Shown piece after piece: positions 23,311-36,720 of a DNA stretch of 64,000 bases. The notes below the pieces were generated by a model that saw only the letters and a list, made by a program, of their open reading frames with translations, had not been told where the DNA came from and ran no database searches. Position 1 is the stretch's first letter. Each line of letters opens with the position of its first letter. The position numbers and the translations under genes were made by a program. The stretch is from Microvelia longipes (lineage: Eukaryota > Arthropoda > Insecta > Hemiptera > Veliidae), in the NCBI GenBank assembly GCA_018340805.1, contig JACMZG010001911.1, positions 36,989,200-37,053,199 of the forward strand, read 5' to 3'.

Positions 23311-26309
23311 ATAACTCCGAGCTCATCGCTGTATTTTTTCTAAACGATCCCATAAATTAGGCATGTGATATCCTCTAATGTTCACTAAAGGATAAACCTT
23401 ATTGAAAACTATGCTGGCTTATTCTTGTTTCATATTTTGCTTGCATTTCTGATATCGGTATTGTCTTTACTATTATTATCAAAGCTGGCTTTAAATTTAA
23501 TATTCAGCTCGTTTGTTAATTTAAGAATGACGTCTAAAGATTATGAAACAAAACCCAAATGCATTATACGTCGAAGTCCGTAGAAATTATTGCAAATTAT
23601 AATTATTTAACATCTTCTTTTTCTGAAGTAATTTTCAATAATTTTCTTATTTATTTAATTTAGTCTTCTCCTCAAGTCTTTTGTTCCATAGTTTGAAACA
23701 TACCCAAAATATTTGATTAATTTGTACACAAATAATAAATGTTTTTTAAACTTTTTATAATATCTGACTAATGCTGACATTACTAGGAATGACTATTAAA
23801 TTTAAATTTCGTTATTTAAGCTTTATTTTACATTATTAATTTTTCGTGGTTATTTCATAATTATCTCTTTTAGTACCTAAATTAAACATTTTAGGGACTA
23901 TATTAAACACGGAAAGAATTTAATTAGTAAATATTTTATTAATTTAATAATTATTACAAGTAAATTATGGTAAATTTTAACTGTTACCGCTCATTTTTGA
24001 GTGGTTTAAAATTTATATTTTCTATATTTTGATAAATTCTAATGAATTAAATGTTTAACTTATTAATATTTAGTTTAGTCTTTTAACTAGCATACCTGTG
24101 TATTTTTTACTTTATTATTTTCGATTTACAGTAATTTTTAAATGTTTATAATTTACGACAATAGTTATGCCTAACTATTTATTAAACCTTATGGAATTTT
24201 CTGGCTCAGACTTAAATGTTACCCGGTGCTCAAAATGTAGTTGAACCGTAGTTTGATAGCTTAATTTAAAAACTTCAATAAGTAGCTAACAATACTTAAG
24301 TCAATTTGGCAACTTAAAAGGCTATTTACTAGAAAAAGTTTTAATTAGTTTAATAGACGTAGAATAGACTTTTTTAAATTTATTGACCTTTAGAAAGTAA
24401 TTAGACATAGCAAGTCATACCTTTTTATCCCCGGATAGATAACTTTATAAGACTTCTAAGACTCTTTTATTTCAACATATTTTTTTGTTCACACATAATA
24501 TATTTATTTCAATATATATTTTTTGGCTTAAAAATAATGTAATTAGGGAAACTTATCAACTCATGATATTTTCTTTATATTCAGGCAATACTTTTTGACT
24601 ACTCGTCATCATCCATTTTATCATTGTTTTTTTATTTTACTGACACAACTATTATGAAGATAGTTTCTGCTTTCTAGACATGATGGTTTCCAACCCTTAA
24701 AAACATTTTTTGTAAACATCCTTTATATATTTTAATTAACTGTGATATTTTTATTAGCCTGCAGTGTATAATTTTGATGTAATGTGGTCTTTTATCATGA
24801 TAATATCAATTTACCGTAATTTCCATCTTGGTTCAGTCAAAACATTCCTGCGATATTTTCTTACACATTAGCACAGTAACTAACACTAGTTTTAAAATGA
24901 TAAACGAATAATTTTAATTAAAATATTTTATTGTTTCATTATATATTTTTTATATGCTACACTTCTTATTTAATTTTGCAGATTTTCTTAGAAAATATGT
25001 TTAAAAAAGCAATAATGATTAGTATATATTTATATTTTTATATTTATAAGTTTTCGTAAATATTTAATTTATTTCTTATTTTTAATATAAACTTTTTAAA
25101 TTTCACTCCTGTCTCAGCACTATTATATAATTGTTTTTCTTACAAACTTTACCCAAGCCACTGAAAATGGCTCTAATAATCGTAAATTACTTGAAAAAGT
25201 AATTATAATATTTCTCGTAATTGACTAATTACATAATAATACTTCAATCCTTGAAATTTAGTAAAAAAAATCGTCAGTTAACTAAAGTAAATTGTCCCAT
25301 AAATTGTTGATACATGTTGTGCACTTCTCTTTATCCTGGTATCATCCCCTTTCATCCATCCCCTATCCTATCACCCTTTTCTTTTGGGTCATTTTATTTT
25401 TATCAAATCGACTTACGTTTTGGGATATCTATTTGAATAATTTTTTTTTATAGACTCAAGATTTTTTATTTATTTTTCAGACATTTACATGAAAATTTTA
25501 GAGTAATAATCTTATGAATTTACTTGAAAATTCAATGTGGGTTATATATTCCTCTTGATACTTTTACTATGTCCTACAAATATATATTTTCCCCATTTGA
25601 GTAATTTTTTCAATTTTATTTATTATTATTTCATTGATCTTATAATATATTTATAAATATTATTTTTATGAACTATATTTTTTTGTTTAATACACAAATT
25701 AGTTTTGAGGGGTTATGAAATTTCATAAAGTTAAAACAGAGGTAAAATATAATTATATTACGGGAAGAATATTGTATAATTAAGTATTAAGGTGCTGCGG
25801 AAGTGATCTCATAATGACAACTCAAGTAAGTTTTTTGTTTTTATCAAATATATCATTGGATCTAATGATTGTTTTTTTTCGTCTTTTTATTTTGTATGAA
25901 ATACAATAAAGGTTTTCTTTTAATTTTTTATCTAATAATCATATCACTTTGTAATGAATATTTTAGTTTTTAATTTTGTTAACTATGTTCTCGTAGTTTG
26001 ATTGGTAAAGTAACTTTAGTACTTCAAATTTATAAGTTAAATGCAAATTCATCGATAAGGAGTTCAATTAAAAATCATTGGTATTTTCCTCTGCGATTTA
26101 ATGAAAACTAATGAAATTTATAAAAATTCTGGCACTTAAATATTTTAACTACTAGTATTTTTTACACATTAAGTAGTTTTCTTGTGACCGAATACATTAC
26201 CCACACTTGATTTTCTGGTTTCTAAAGGAGAGATAGATAAAGAAAGTTGGTCCTTGGATTTGTTATTTCCTATACAAGACATTTTAGTTCTTAATTATTC
26301 CTTGCACTT

Positions 26310-26480
26310 CACTGATTTATTTATTTATTTATTTAATGATTTTTAATGGGCCCCTAAACAGAAAAACCACAAGTAGGGCGCTCAGTACAAAATATTACAA
26401 AAATAACATAAGGCTATAAAAAAAACTTAAAAATAACAAGTTAAGAAAAAAGATTAATACAAAAATTGACGGTATCATAA
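26310..26480 (-). mobile_element. Possible 3' end of a LINE or SINE
   Basis: On the - strand the sequence runs through CTGTTTAGGGGCCCATTAAA into a tail of AATA repeats (plus-strand TTTATTTATTTATTTA near 26318). A simple AATA-type tail is typical of non-LTR retroelement 3' ends. No coding part is present. Confidence 0.3.
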
Positions 26481-28397
26481 AAACAGTTGCAAATATCCAA
26501 ATATCCAAATCCAAATATTTACTTTGTATAATTATGATCGCTTTCAACTAATGGCGATATAAAGAACGTGATAATTTTCTAATAACAAAGTAGTCAAGTA
26601 GGATGAATGTTTTGGTAAGGAGGGTTAGTTTCAGAGTTGCCTCTAGAGACCTGCTTCGAGTTCAACCCTATCTTCTGTTTGACGCTCTTTATTCTTACTT
26701 TATTTTTTGTAGAGGCTTAAAAATAGACGTCCAATGAATTATTGCTTTAAATTGGCATATTATGCTTTTAAACTCATGTATGTATATGCACTGTGTATTA
26801 AACATCCTTTAAACATCTGCGTACCTAATTGTGAACACCTAGGGCGAATTAAAAATAAAAATATGATAATATATTGAGTTTGATGATTCGAGATTATTTC
26901 AGATATGAAACTAGAAGTCTATTTAAAATAAGCTTGAAGTTTATACTGTGGTGGTTTTCTTTTTTAGCGTAATCATACTTAGTCACTTTGGTCGTATTTT
27001 TGAGAATAAATATAAATCCACATTTAAACAAATTTTGATAAAATAATAAAAACTTTATTTTGACTATCAATTAAAGAAAAAATAATGAAGTGTTTTACTA
27101 AGTGATGTGATTAGAAGATGTATTAACGTCATTACTGATCCATAGTTTAGTCGGGAGAGAGATAGATCAGATAGTAGAATAGTTTAACTTTTATTTTGTT
27201 TTCTTACATTGATTGTTTTTAGAGATAAAGCGTAGATAAAACTAATTGTCATACCTGATTTTTGTTGTTTACATTATTTTAGATAGTATGGCCAAGTTTA
27301 TGTAGGTACAGCATAATTTGTGTTGACTTTTGGGGATTTTGTTCGTGATGATCGGGATGAGACATTACAGTGTTGGTGGATTGCACGAATAGTGTAGTCC
27401 AGCATAGACAAATTGTGTAAACATTCAATGTAATGTTTTAATTAAACTAGAAACCATTTTATAATCTTAACCTGGTTGTATACAACGTGTAGGTAAAGTA
27501 GTAATAAGCGTCATTTTCTTATAAAATCCATTAAAAGTAAAACGGCTCTCCTATACCGGAATTATATGCCACAAAGGCTACAATATGTATGGTATTGACT
27601 ACGTTACAATTCACAACCGTTGTACCACATGGTTGAATTATGTAATTATTACAAAAATGTATTTAAACATCAAATTAGTTAATAATTATCATTTGGAAAG
27701 TTATGTTCTAATTTGAAGAAATAAAATTCTATACAATATTGAATTTCACAGAAACGGATCTCCGCATGCTCACACTCAGTAAATAGGTGTTCATGTTATT
27801 GATACTGAGATCGTTATAATATGTTGCATAAGCTGGAGCATAAGCTTTTAACCAAAAATTTTCTGGTTAAAAGTCTTTCTTATCTGTGTTATTTTATATT
27901 ATATTAATTAACAGTATATATAGTTTTCATCTGAATTTCAATCGTTCATTTAAAAGAAATGTGAGAAAATAGTAACAAGTCATATGGCGGTTCATAATTT
28001 TTTAGGGGTTTTTCTTTTCACTTTACCTACATTATGTTTCATAACACTTATGCTTACCTACAATAACTTGGCTATAATGTAGTTCATTTTGAAATTTTAG
28101 TACAGAGTTTTACTTTTTTTGTAATACATAAAATATTTCTTCGAATCTATGTATTTATTAATTTCTATTTTATTATACAGATTTTTGTTATAATAGCATA
28201 ACAGTGCTATTGTGACATTATTTAAAATTTGTTATCTAACTATAATAATTAATTTGTTTTATAGACATTTTTTTCATTTAAGATGTGTTAGCGAAATCAT
28301 AGTTTAAACTAAACAACGTGAATTATAAAATTATATTAATAATAAAAGGACATCTTATTTCACTCTTTTTTTATTAAAATATTTAAATAATTTTACA

Positions 28398-29280
28398 GGG
28401 TGAACCGAAAATCTCCCCCTCTTAATTTTTGAACCGTAAAAGATGAAATTTTAAAACGTTATTTATGTATAGTGAAGTTTTTTATGCAATGGCCTTAATG
28501 GCGCTGACGACTTTTTGCTTTGACCCTATTTTTTTTTCATTGACAACAAAATTCTATTATTAGAATTATAATACAAAAAATTACGAAGTTATTATTGACG
28601 ATTTGTATTCTTTAGGTAAAATAAATAAATGATGTTTAATACTTGGACAATTTTTTCCATTTCTTAGAGTTTGTGTAACAGTTGATCTCATTTGATATTA
28701 TTATTTATTAATAAGAATGAAAAAAAATAATTCAAATATTTTTTTAAAATTTCTTTATGATTTAACTTTGATACTCTTTTAACTTTTTTAAATTTTTTTG
28801 CCCCTCTTACGTTTTTATTTTTGCTCCTTAATAGGGAAAGTATTATGGATGCAAAGAATGTCTAAACCTAAAACTTTATTTATTTTATCCAAGGAATACA
28901 AAACGCCAATAACACATTTTATTTTTTTTAACTTTAATTCTTTTTTCTTTGCCCTCTACATTATTATCTCTTCATAGGGGGCAAAATAGTAATGATTGAC
29001 AAACATTTTATTTGTATAACACAATATTCATTATACCTAAAAACACAAATCGCCAATAATATATTTTTTGGCTATTTTCGCGCCCCTTTACAGTGTTGCC
29101 TTTTTATTGGGAGGAAACCGTTTTCTACAGAAAAACATCCAGAGAGTAAATTAGTAATTATTTTGTTCATACAATCGAAATATGCAATAATAATATATGG
29201 TCTATTATCAAATTTCAAACTGAAATGTCTTAGGGTGCCATTGGGGTGCTACGCCATAATGATCAATGGGTAAAAAAGCT
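28398..29280. repeat. Possible degraded repeat block
   Basis: CAGGGTGAACCGAAAATCTC (from 28398) looks like the end of an old transposon. Further on, AAACGCCAATAACACATTTT (about 28900) and a diverged second copy, AAATCGCCAATAATATATTT (about 29047), form an imperfect direct repeat with GCCCCT-type words beside each. I cannot name the family. Confidence 0.25.
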
Positions 29281-29749
29281 TCAATTGGTATCTTATTATA
29301 TAAGATACCTTTATTATAGTTCTGTGGTGAATAGTTTAATGATTTAACATATATTGGTCCGGTTAATGTCTAAATGAATGATGTGAGGTGGCGTACGAGT
29401 GTTTATTTTGTGGTGTGTTGCCCTGTTTTCTCTGTAACTTGAAATTTCACTTAATATTCAAAAATCTCATCTCATTTTGCTATTTCACTCTATTTGCTTT
29501 TAGAAGTAATATAAATCGTCGTATATATCTCTCCTATATACACACCAAAATAATCAAATAAACTATTCCGAAAATACTTCTAACAAATATGAGGCATTAA
29601 AAAAATTATTTTTTTTTTAAATGAAATTGAGTTAACTCATCAAATTCATTTTGACTCTCGTGTGGGAGTCTATACTTACGTTTATGTTTTGTTTTACTTA
29701 TAAAATATATGTTATTACCCATTCAATTATACTGAGAGGGTGGAATTTT

Positions 29750-32700
29750 ATTGTCTTTTTGATTGTGAGTGTGACTATATCTGAATTGGTACGAGATATA
29801 GTGCAAAATTAATACACATTATCAGCATTTATGTTAATTCAGTGTGTGAGTGTGTATTCAGGCGAATGTAAATTTATAATAGCTTAAACCTTGGAGGTGT
29901 TTTGTTAAAATTTAGAGTTAACTTAGTTGTTACAGAATTTGTTATTAAAAATAAAATAGAGGCCTAATATTCTTTAAAAGATAGGATTATACAATGCCAA
30001 GACACGTTGCAAAATAAGTGTTTGATTTAATATCGATGCGAATAGAGAATTCTAGTATATATTGTATTAAAGCTACAGCACTCTTGTACGAAGAGTGCAA
30101 ATATGATGTTCACGCTGGTGCAATATCGAGAGAGAGTGAATGTGTATAGTTGTGGCTGTGTCTATTAATAGGAAACGTTAGCGTGTGCTGGAGCGCACGT
30201 CACTGTAAGATTTGATGTATTTCACTCTTATCTAAAATTTTGGTCTTACTACACCTTTTTTTCATAATAGGTGTAATATATTGTTATATATATTTCGAAG
30301 AAAAAGCATAAAGCACGGATAGATTCGACCATCTAGATCATTGTAAGTAATAAGGAAGGATATGACATAAATTCGAGAGTATAGAATATAGATTCCATGG
30401 TCCCATTTGACAATTAACTTTTTTATCTTATACTGATGTTCTCCTCGATAATAGTTGTTTTAGTCTCTACTAACACTAGTTCTAATTGTCAACAAATTTA
30501 TTATCGCTTATGTGTTAGTTCACGTTATTTCCAAGAATTTATAATAATATATATCTTTTAGTATTTTCTCTAGTGTGAATCAATACGGCATGTTTGTGTG
30601 GAATAAATATTGCATGTAAATTGAGCATATATTAGCAATTTTATATGAGTTTATCTCACTATACATACATTAGGAGTGATTGTATCTTCAAAAAAAAATG
30701 ATTAATGAGTTATCCCAGAGGGGTTCTCTATTTTCGTTTTATTCTAAATAAAAGAAATGAAGTGGATTAATATGAGTATTGATGTGAATACGTGAGTTAT
30801 AATCTATATAGAATAGAGAGTTTATGTGCTAACTTAATTTGGAGCAATCAACATTTTCTCACTGATCATACACATATGATACACAACTATTATGTATAAG
30901 AGCGATAAATACACTTATACGTTATGCTCTATTAATTGATATCTGGCCATTACCGAAACAATAGAGAGCCACTGAAATAAGTAATTTATGTGAATATTAA
31001 GCTAACTCAGTGATAAATCATCATATATATAAATCTATACAAATTATTTATCAAAACATATAGGACTTAAATTTCAGTAGATTAAATTTTCGTCATATTA
31101 CGGAAAAGTTAATGAGAAATATGTTTTAGTTTAAGAAAAACCAAAATAATATTGAGTCTAGAGTGGAACTTAAACAAAAGCACCGTGAGATACAAGCCTG
31201 CTTATTATAGACAGCTCGCAGTGTTATTTCGTTGAGGCGTAATGATAAGAGCTTATTTTGGTCTGTGAGCTATATAATAGCTTATTCTCTTTCACATAAG
31301 TGTTGACACTTGTATCTCTCTCAACACTGAGGCAACTAATTCTGTAAGTCAACATCACTATAAACTTTATAAAAGTGTATATTTTATTAATTCCACTTAC
31401 ACTACACACTATCTATAAACATCAAAAAGTACTTTTTGAGAGCGAGACTTGTGTTATTTATTGGAACTCTCTATGCTCTATCAGATTTTAAATATGGATT
31501 GAGTCACTGCATACCCTAATAATTATCTCACACAACGGACACCTATATAGTATATTCGGCTCGTAATTATCACACACTGACTTAGTATCTAATTCTATTT
31601 TTCCATATATATTGTCAGTCGTTGTATTTATTGTTGTTTTACTCATGTTTAGATTTTTAAATCGTGATTTGTAGGTTCTCTCTTGTGAGCTCATTTCACG
31701 CCGTTGGCGCTATTACTTGAAGTGATAATGAATAATTTAGTCTATTAATATTTCATATATTATTGTTTAGAGTTTTAACATACTTTACATCAATTAAGTT
31801 TTACCAACAAGTCTCATTATTTCCATACTACTTCTAGATATTAAATGCTTTTGACTACACATACTGTGTATGATGGTGAAGAAATGTGATTAACCGTTCT
31901 ATAGAGTGCTCATATACTGGTTTATAACCTTTTGATAACTAAAACACTCTGAGTGTGACACCTGATATATATGAGAAATCTTCATTATTTGACATAAGTA
32001 AATAAGCTTAATTTTTTGGGACCATCGTTTTATATATTTCCGTGAGATAGTATTGTGTGTGCGTGGAGTTGTGCCACTCATTCATTTTATCAGCGTGACA
32101 GATAAAAACTGAGTACATTTGTATAGAGACCAGATACCTGTTGTCACAGTGTTCAGCCCCATTCTGAGGAGTGACATGTTAACGACACTAAGTGAAAGCT
32201 ATTTTTCATAGGTGATATTCTCACACGTCTCTAAACTCAAATTGAGTGAACTAAATATACTTTAATGATGTGCTTTAAAGACACCGTTGTATTACGATTG
32301 AGAGAGAGCTCAATTCCTATTGACGTCAATATAAGAATATTTCACTACTATTTATAACTATAGAGTGTACGTATTGAAATGTAATTACAGAGTGATAGTT
32401 TAGTAGAGACACGATACCAACGGCACATTTGACTATTATGATATCTATCTCTTTAAATACTATACTAGAATCATGTAATTGAATGTTCCAAAATTTCTAT
32501 CAATATATCTCAACATATTATTATATATGTAGAGAAGCATAAACAATAAATTAATCTATTCATATCTATATCAATGCTTGATAAGATTGTGAGGAGTATT
32601 ATACACATGACATTAATAAATAGAATTTTATAGAATATTTGCTCATCACTAGATATGAGTGGTATAAACTCGCAAATCTCAATTGTTAAACACAACACAG

Positions 32701-35700
32701 TATCAAATAAATACTCTTTAGAAACATATCTCAAATACCACTACGTCAATACATCGTTATGAATAATCAAACAAGAAAAGGTAGTGGTTTTTACACACAA
32801 TGAGATTAACGAGTGTAAGCTCTTAACATAGTATATAATGTCGAGTGCATATCTCAATAACCATATAGGTGCTAACCTTAGAGGTACGTTTATAAATATT
32901 AAATTTTCAACATAAATCTTTAAACCACAAATTATCTGTTTTACAAGTAGATATTGTTCACCATCATATATACTCTATTATTATGAATTATATATTTTTT
33001 ATTAAAAGGTTTTATTAAAATTTATATTATTAAATACCAGTGTATTTTAAGTGAGATATTGGCGCGTAGCGAGTTCTAAAACCAAATATCGTGTAATGAC
33101 ACCCTTTGTAGTATTTAAACGGTAAATAATTAAACTTGAGAGTGAGAGTCTGCTCTTAATAAACAGATAAAGAACATAAAATATTTATTCAAACTCTCTA
33201 GTGTTTTTAGTGAAACCTAATTAAGTGGCTCTTCTCTATGAAATTAACTTTTCCTTCTAGTAAGTATATCCTCTTGAGACTAGGGTGAAAAGAAAAACCA
33301 TGATATATATAAAAAATAAAATTATATAATATAGGGTATATATTATAATAAACATTAGCTTGGTAACGATTGTGTGTGGTTATATATCTTAAATAAACAC
33401 CATTTGAGTCTCTGTCACCAATTAGATTTTGAGAGTGTATAGATTATAAGTGAGCGACAGCTAATTACCAACAATCAACGGATAGTATCCGGTATATTAT
33501 ATTTTATACTCTTTTATGCTTATTCCATTTGTTCATGAATATTATAATATAGGAAGCACGCATACTCGTATATAGTAAAAGTGAGTCAGATATTATATCG
33601 TCGATTTAAGTATAAGAGTTATGTGTCGCAAGTCAGTAATATGACCCTCTCTATTGTATTTTCACATAGTAAGAATGTATGCATTTTGTAGTAATAGTAC
33701 TACCTGATATTCGACAGATTTTTGTGACGTATAAAGCTCTTGAAGAAAATCGCCATATATATCAGTAAGATATTAATTAAGCATAAAATGAACTACTACA
33801 CATCCTCATTTAAACCGATATAAATAGCATGTGATAATAGATAAACTATGACTCTCAATTATATATACACCATTATTGAGGCATTTCGATAATAATTTAT
33901 TATTTTAAGAATGGAAAATACGAATAACACTCTGTGGGTTGGAATATTGTTACTGAGAAACTACAGCCAATTTAATTATTATTCAAAAAATATGAAAATA
34001 TTATGTGTTTATAAGGTAAATCGATTTACATTACAAGACTGTATTCAAGGCAACACAGCGTTAAATGTGAATTTGTCGAGATTTTCTACTCAGACACACA
34101 GACAATGGAGACAAAATACTATATTCAAGAATAGGTATATAGTATGGTCATATATTATGCCGAGATAATAGATAAAATTTTACGAGAAATTGATACGTTG
34201 GTTTAAAGTTTTAATTAAACTCACTATTAACTTGAGGCTTTAGCCTTAGTGATTTTAACTCAAAATAATATGTATTTATTAGATCTACATAAGTTCTAAA
34301 AGATTTATATGTTCGTGTATCAGAGTGATACTTAAACTAGAACGTACTTCTCATGAGTACTGCGAGTATATCTTATAACTGTATATTCTATTCGCGCTTT
34401 GTCAATTTAAGCAGGAATACGAGAGAAAATTAAAATGTCTCTTAATATCCAATATATGTACCCAAATTTCTTCATGTTATTTTGCGCACACCTTGTATCA
34501 CAACTCACATACGCGCCCAGTCTCTCTTGTTTACGATAAAAATTGGAGTGCTCTATTATTTTTTTTATACCTTCATTTTCATTATACTCTATCTAACCTC
34601 AAGCTACTTCACAAAGAGTTTGGTTTACCGCACTTATAATAAAAGCACAAAATCTAGTTTAAAAGCAGATTATTTCTATAGTTTTGAGGCAAGTAAATGA
34701 ACTGAAATGAAATTGCCTAATTCCATGAGTCGATCACTTTGATAAGAAAATAGACCGCTTTTAAATTATATAAAGTATATAAAGATATAAAAAGATAATT
34801 ATGTGAGTATCACTAGGTATACCGATATTCATTTGAGCGCACTATTGCCTATTATGTGCGGATATGACCTTAGAGCATTGGAAAAAACTGAATAAATAGC
34901 TTCGTCTTATCTATAAGTGAGTGAATGTTTACACGGTATGGAATATGGCAATAATTGTACCTTATAAGTGATAAATTTAGTAGTACACAGCTTATAAAGC
35001 ACACGGTGAACTATACCGATACCGAATTAATATAATTTTCCCAAAATTGATTTTATGTAGTATTTGTCTAAGATGTTCTGTTATTAGCGCGTCAATCTGA
35101 GGTAAACAAATGGTGGAATCACAAATATAGAGTTGCTCAGAATTGACCAGGTAGTGACTTTATCTAATATATCTATATAATAATTTGCATCAACAGAATA
35201 ACCGTTGGAAATAAAATAATATATCTTGTAAGACGTCCATATCCAAAGCATAACGTAAGCAAAAAAGTCTGATATGCAACATTAGATCGGTAATTCAACC
35301 AAACATTTCACTAATTAAATTAGAAATTGATTAGAATGTTTTTAACATATTTACCAAATAAAAAAAAGAAGGTGGTGAGAGCTATTCAATCCTTATGTGA
35401 TCACTAATATAGATCGTGATTTCAACAGGTTTTCGAACCAGATATAATTATTTCACTTTCGACATAAAGGAAAGTGAACGGGAGCTTTTATGCGAGATGA
35501 TAATTCTACTTTTTATTTTAAGAAAAAAAAATTTCGTAACATTTATCATCTCGAGAGAGAGACACTACAAACAAGAAAACGTCACGATAATTAACATACT
35601 CAAAAAATCCTTTATTTCAAGCTAAAAATGCAACTCAAAAAAAGATATATTCTAATCAGTAAGAAAAAAGTAATAATAGAAGGGAAGAGTAACAATAAGG

Positions 35701-36720
35701 GAGAGAGCTTGGGGTCGGAACCTAAACAATAGATAGAATGATGAGGTCAATATCATACTAAGGTACCTAATGGCACATGGAAGCGTAGTCTTAAACACAA
35801 ATGAAAAGTTTGAACTGATAAAATAACACAACCCTTAGTTTACAATTTTTACACAATAAAATTTGTTAATAATTTATTGTCAAATATGTTTAGATTATAA
35901 GAAGTTATTTATATAAATACTTTAAAATATAATTAGGTAGGATTGTATAAAAAAATAATAAATACAGAGCGTATTAGAGTTCAAAAAATACCTGAAAATA
36001 TGATAATACACACCACAAAAAGTTTTCAAAACTGGAAGGCAGTGTGAAAGTAGTGGTTTATAGACAAAGAAAATAGAATCATTTACTCACTCAACTAGAG
36101 ACAGAAAGAGTTTTAGAGAATAAAATAAAAAGGTATTTCGAGAAAAAAAAAAAAAAAAAGAAATAAAAAAAACAAGTCAAAAAGGAAACTAATTAAAAGG
36201 AAAACCAACTTACTTAAACAATAAATGACAAAATAGTAGTAGAATTTCTTAGCTACTAGTTATAGAAGAAAAAAACTCAAATAATAGTAACATGATTCTC
36301 TAATTTAAGTAATTTTAAAGTAAAATATATTAGGTAGTATAAGAAAAATTAAAGTAATTATAAAATATGTGTAAATAATTTAAAAGCTTTATTAATATGT
36401 TTTAGTATGAGAAAACTTAAGATATGTGCAAAGATATAGTTTTTGATTAAGATATTAAGCCACCAATACAAGCGAAAAAAGTGATATTTATTCATGGTGT
36501 AATAGAGTGTAAAGGTCTCGGAAGTTGTAAGAATATTTACGAGTAGACAAAATTTATACCGAGATAAGAAAATAATAAAATATGATAACTGTTAATATAA
36601 AATCAATATAAAAAAAGGGAAACAGAGTTCTGTCTAAAAGAATAAAAACAAAATTAAAGTGTTATTAATTAATACAGGTAATTAAGAGATAACAAGAAAA
36701 AGAAAAAAAAAAAAAAGAAA
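29750..36720 (-). repeat. Inverted, base-inserted copy of 41.49-45.4 kb (probable assembly artefact)
   Basis: This block is a reverse complement of the downstream region with many small insertions. Exact anchors in inverse order: 29815-29826 with 45335-45346 (12 bp), 30393-30408 with 44987-45002 (16 bp), 32938-32950 with 43559-43571 (13 bp), 33908-33927 with 43056-43075 (20 bp), 34651-34672 with 42645-42666 (22 bp), 35699-35719 with 42047-42067 (21 bp), and 36621-36636 with 41566-41581 (16 bp). Between the outer anchors the copy spans 6.8 kb against 3.8 kb in the source, a 1.8-fold excess made of scattered one- to few-base insertions. That is the error style of raw long reads. All short open frames here should be ignored. 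Confidence 0.85.

Noticed and set aside
25800..25835. ATGACAACTCAA followed by GTAAGT, like a short first coding exon
   Set aside because: It is only four codons with a chance donor. No promoter or family evidence.
31488..31694. Frame with a CPLC motif suggesting a zinc-binding protein
   Set aside because: It lies inside the corrupted inverted block, so its codons are products of inserted bases.
33911..34168. 85-codon open frame
   Set aside because: It is also inside the corrupted block. Its clean counterpart near 42.8-43.07 kb does not encode it.
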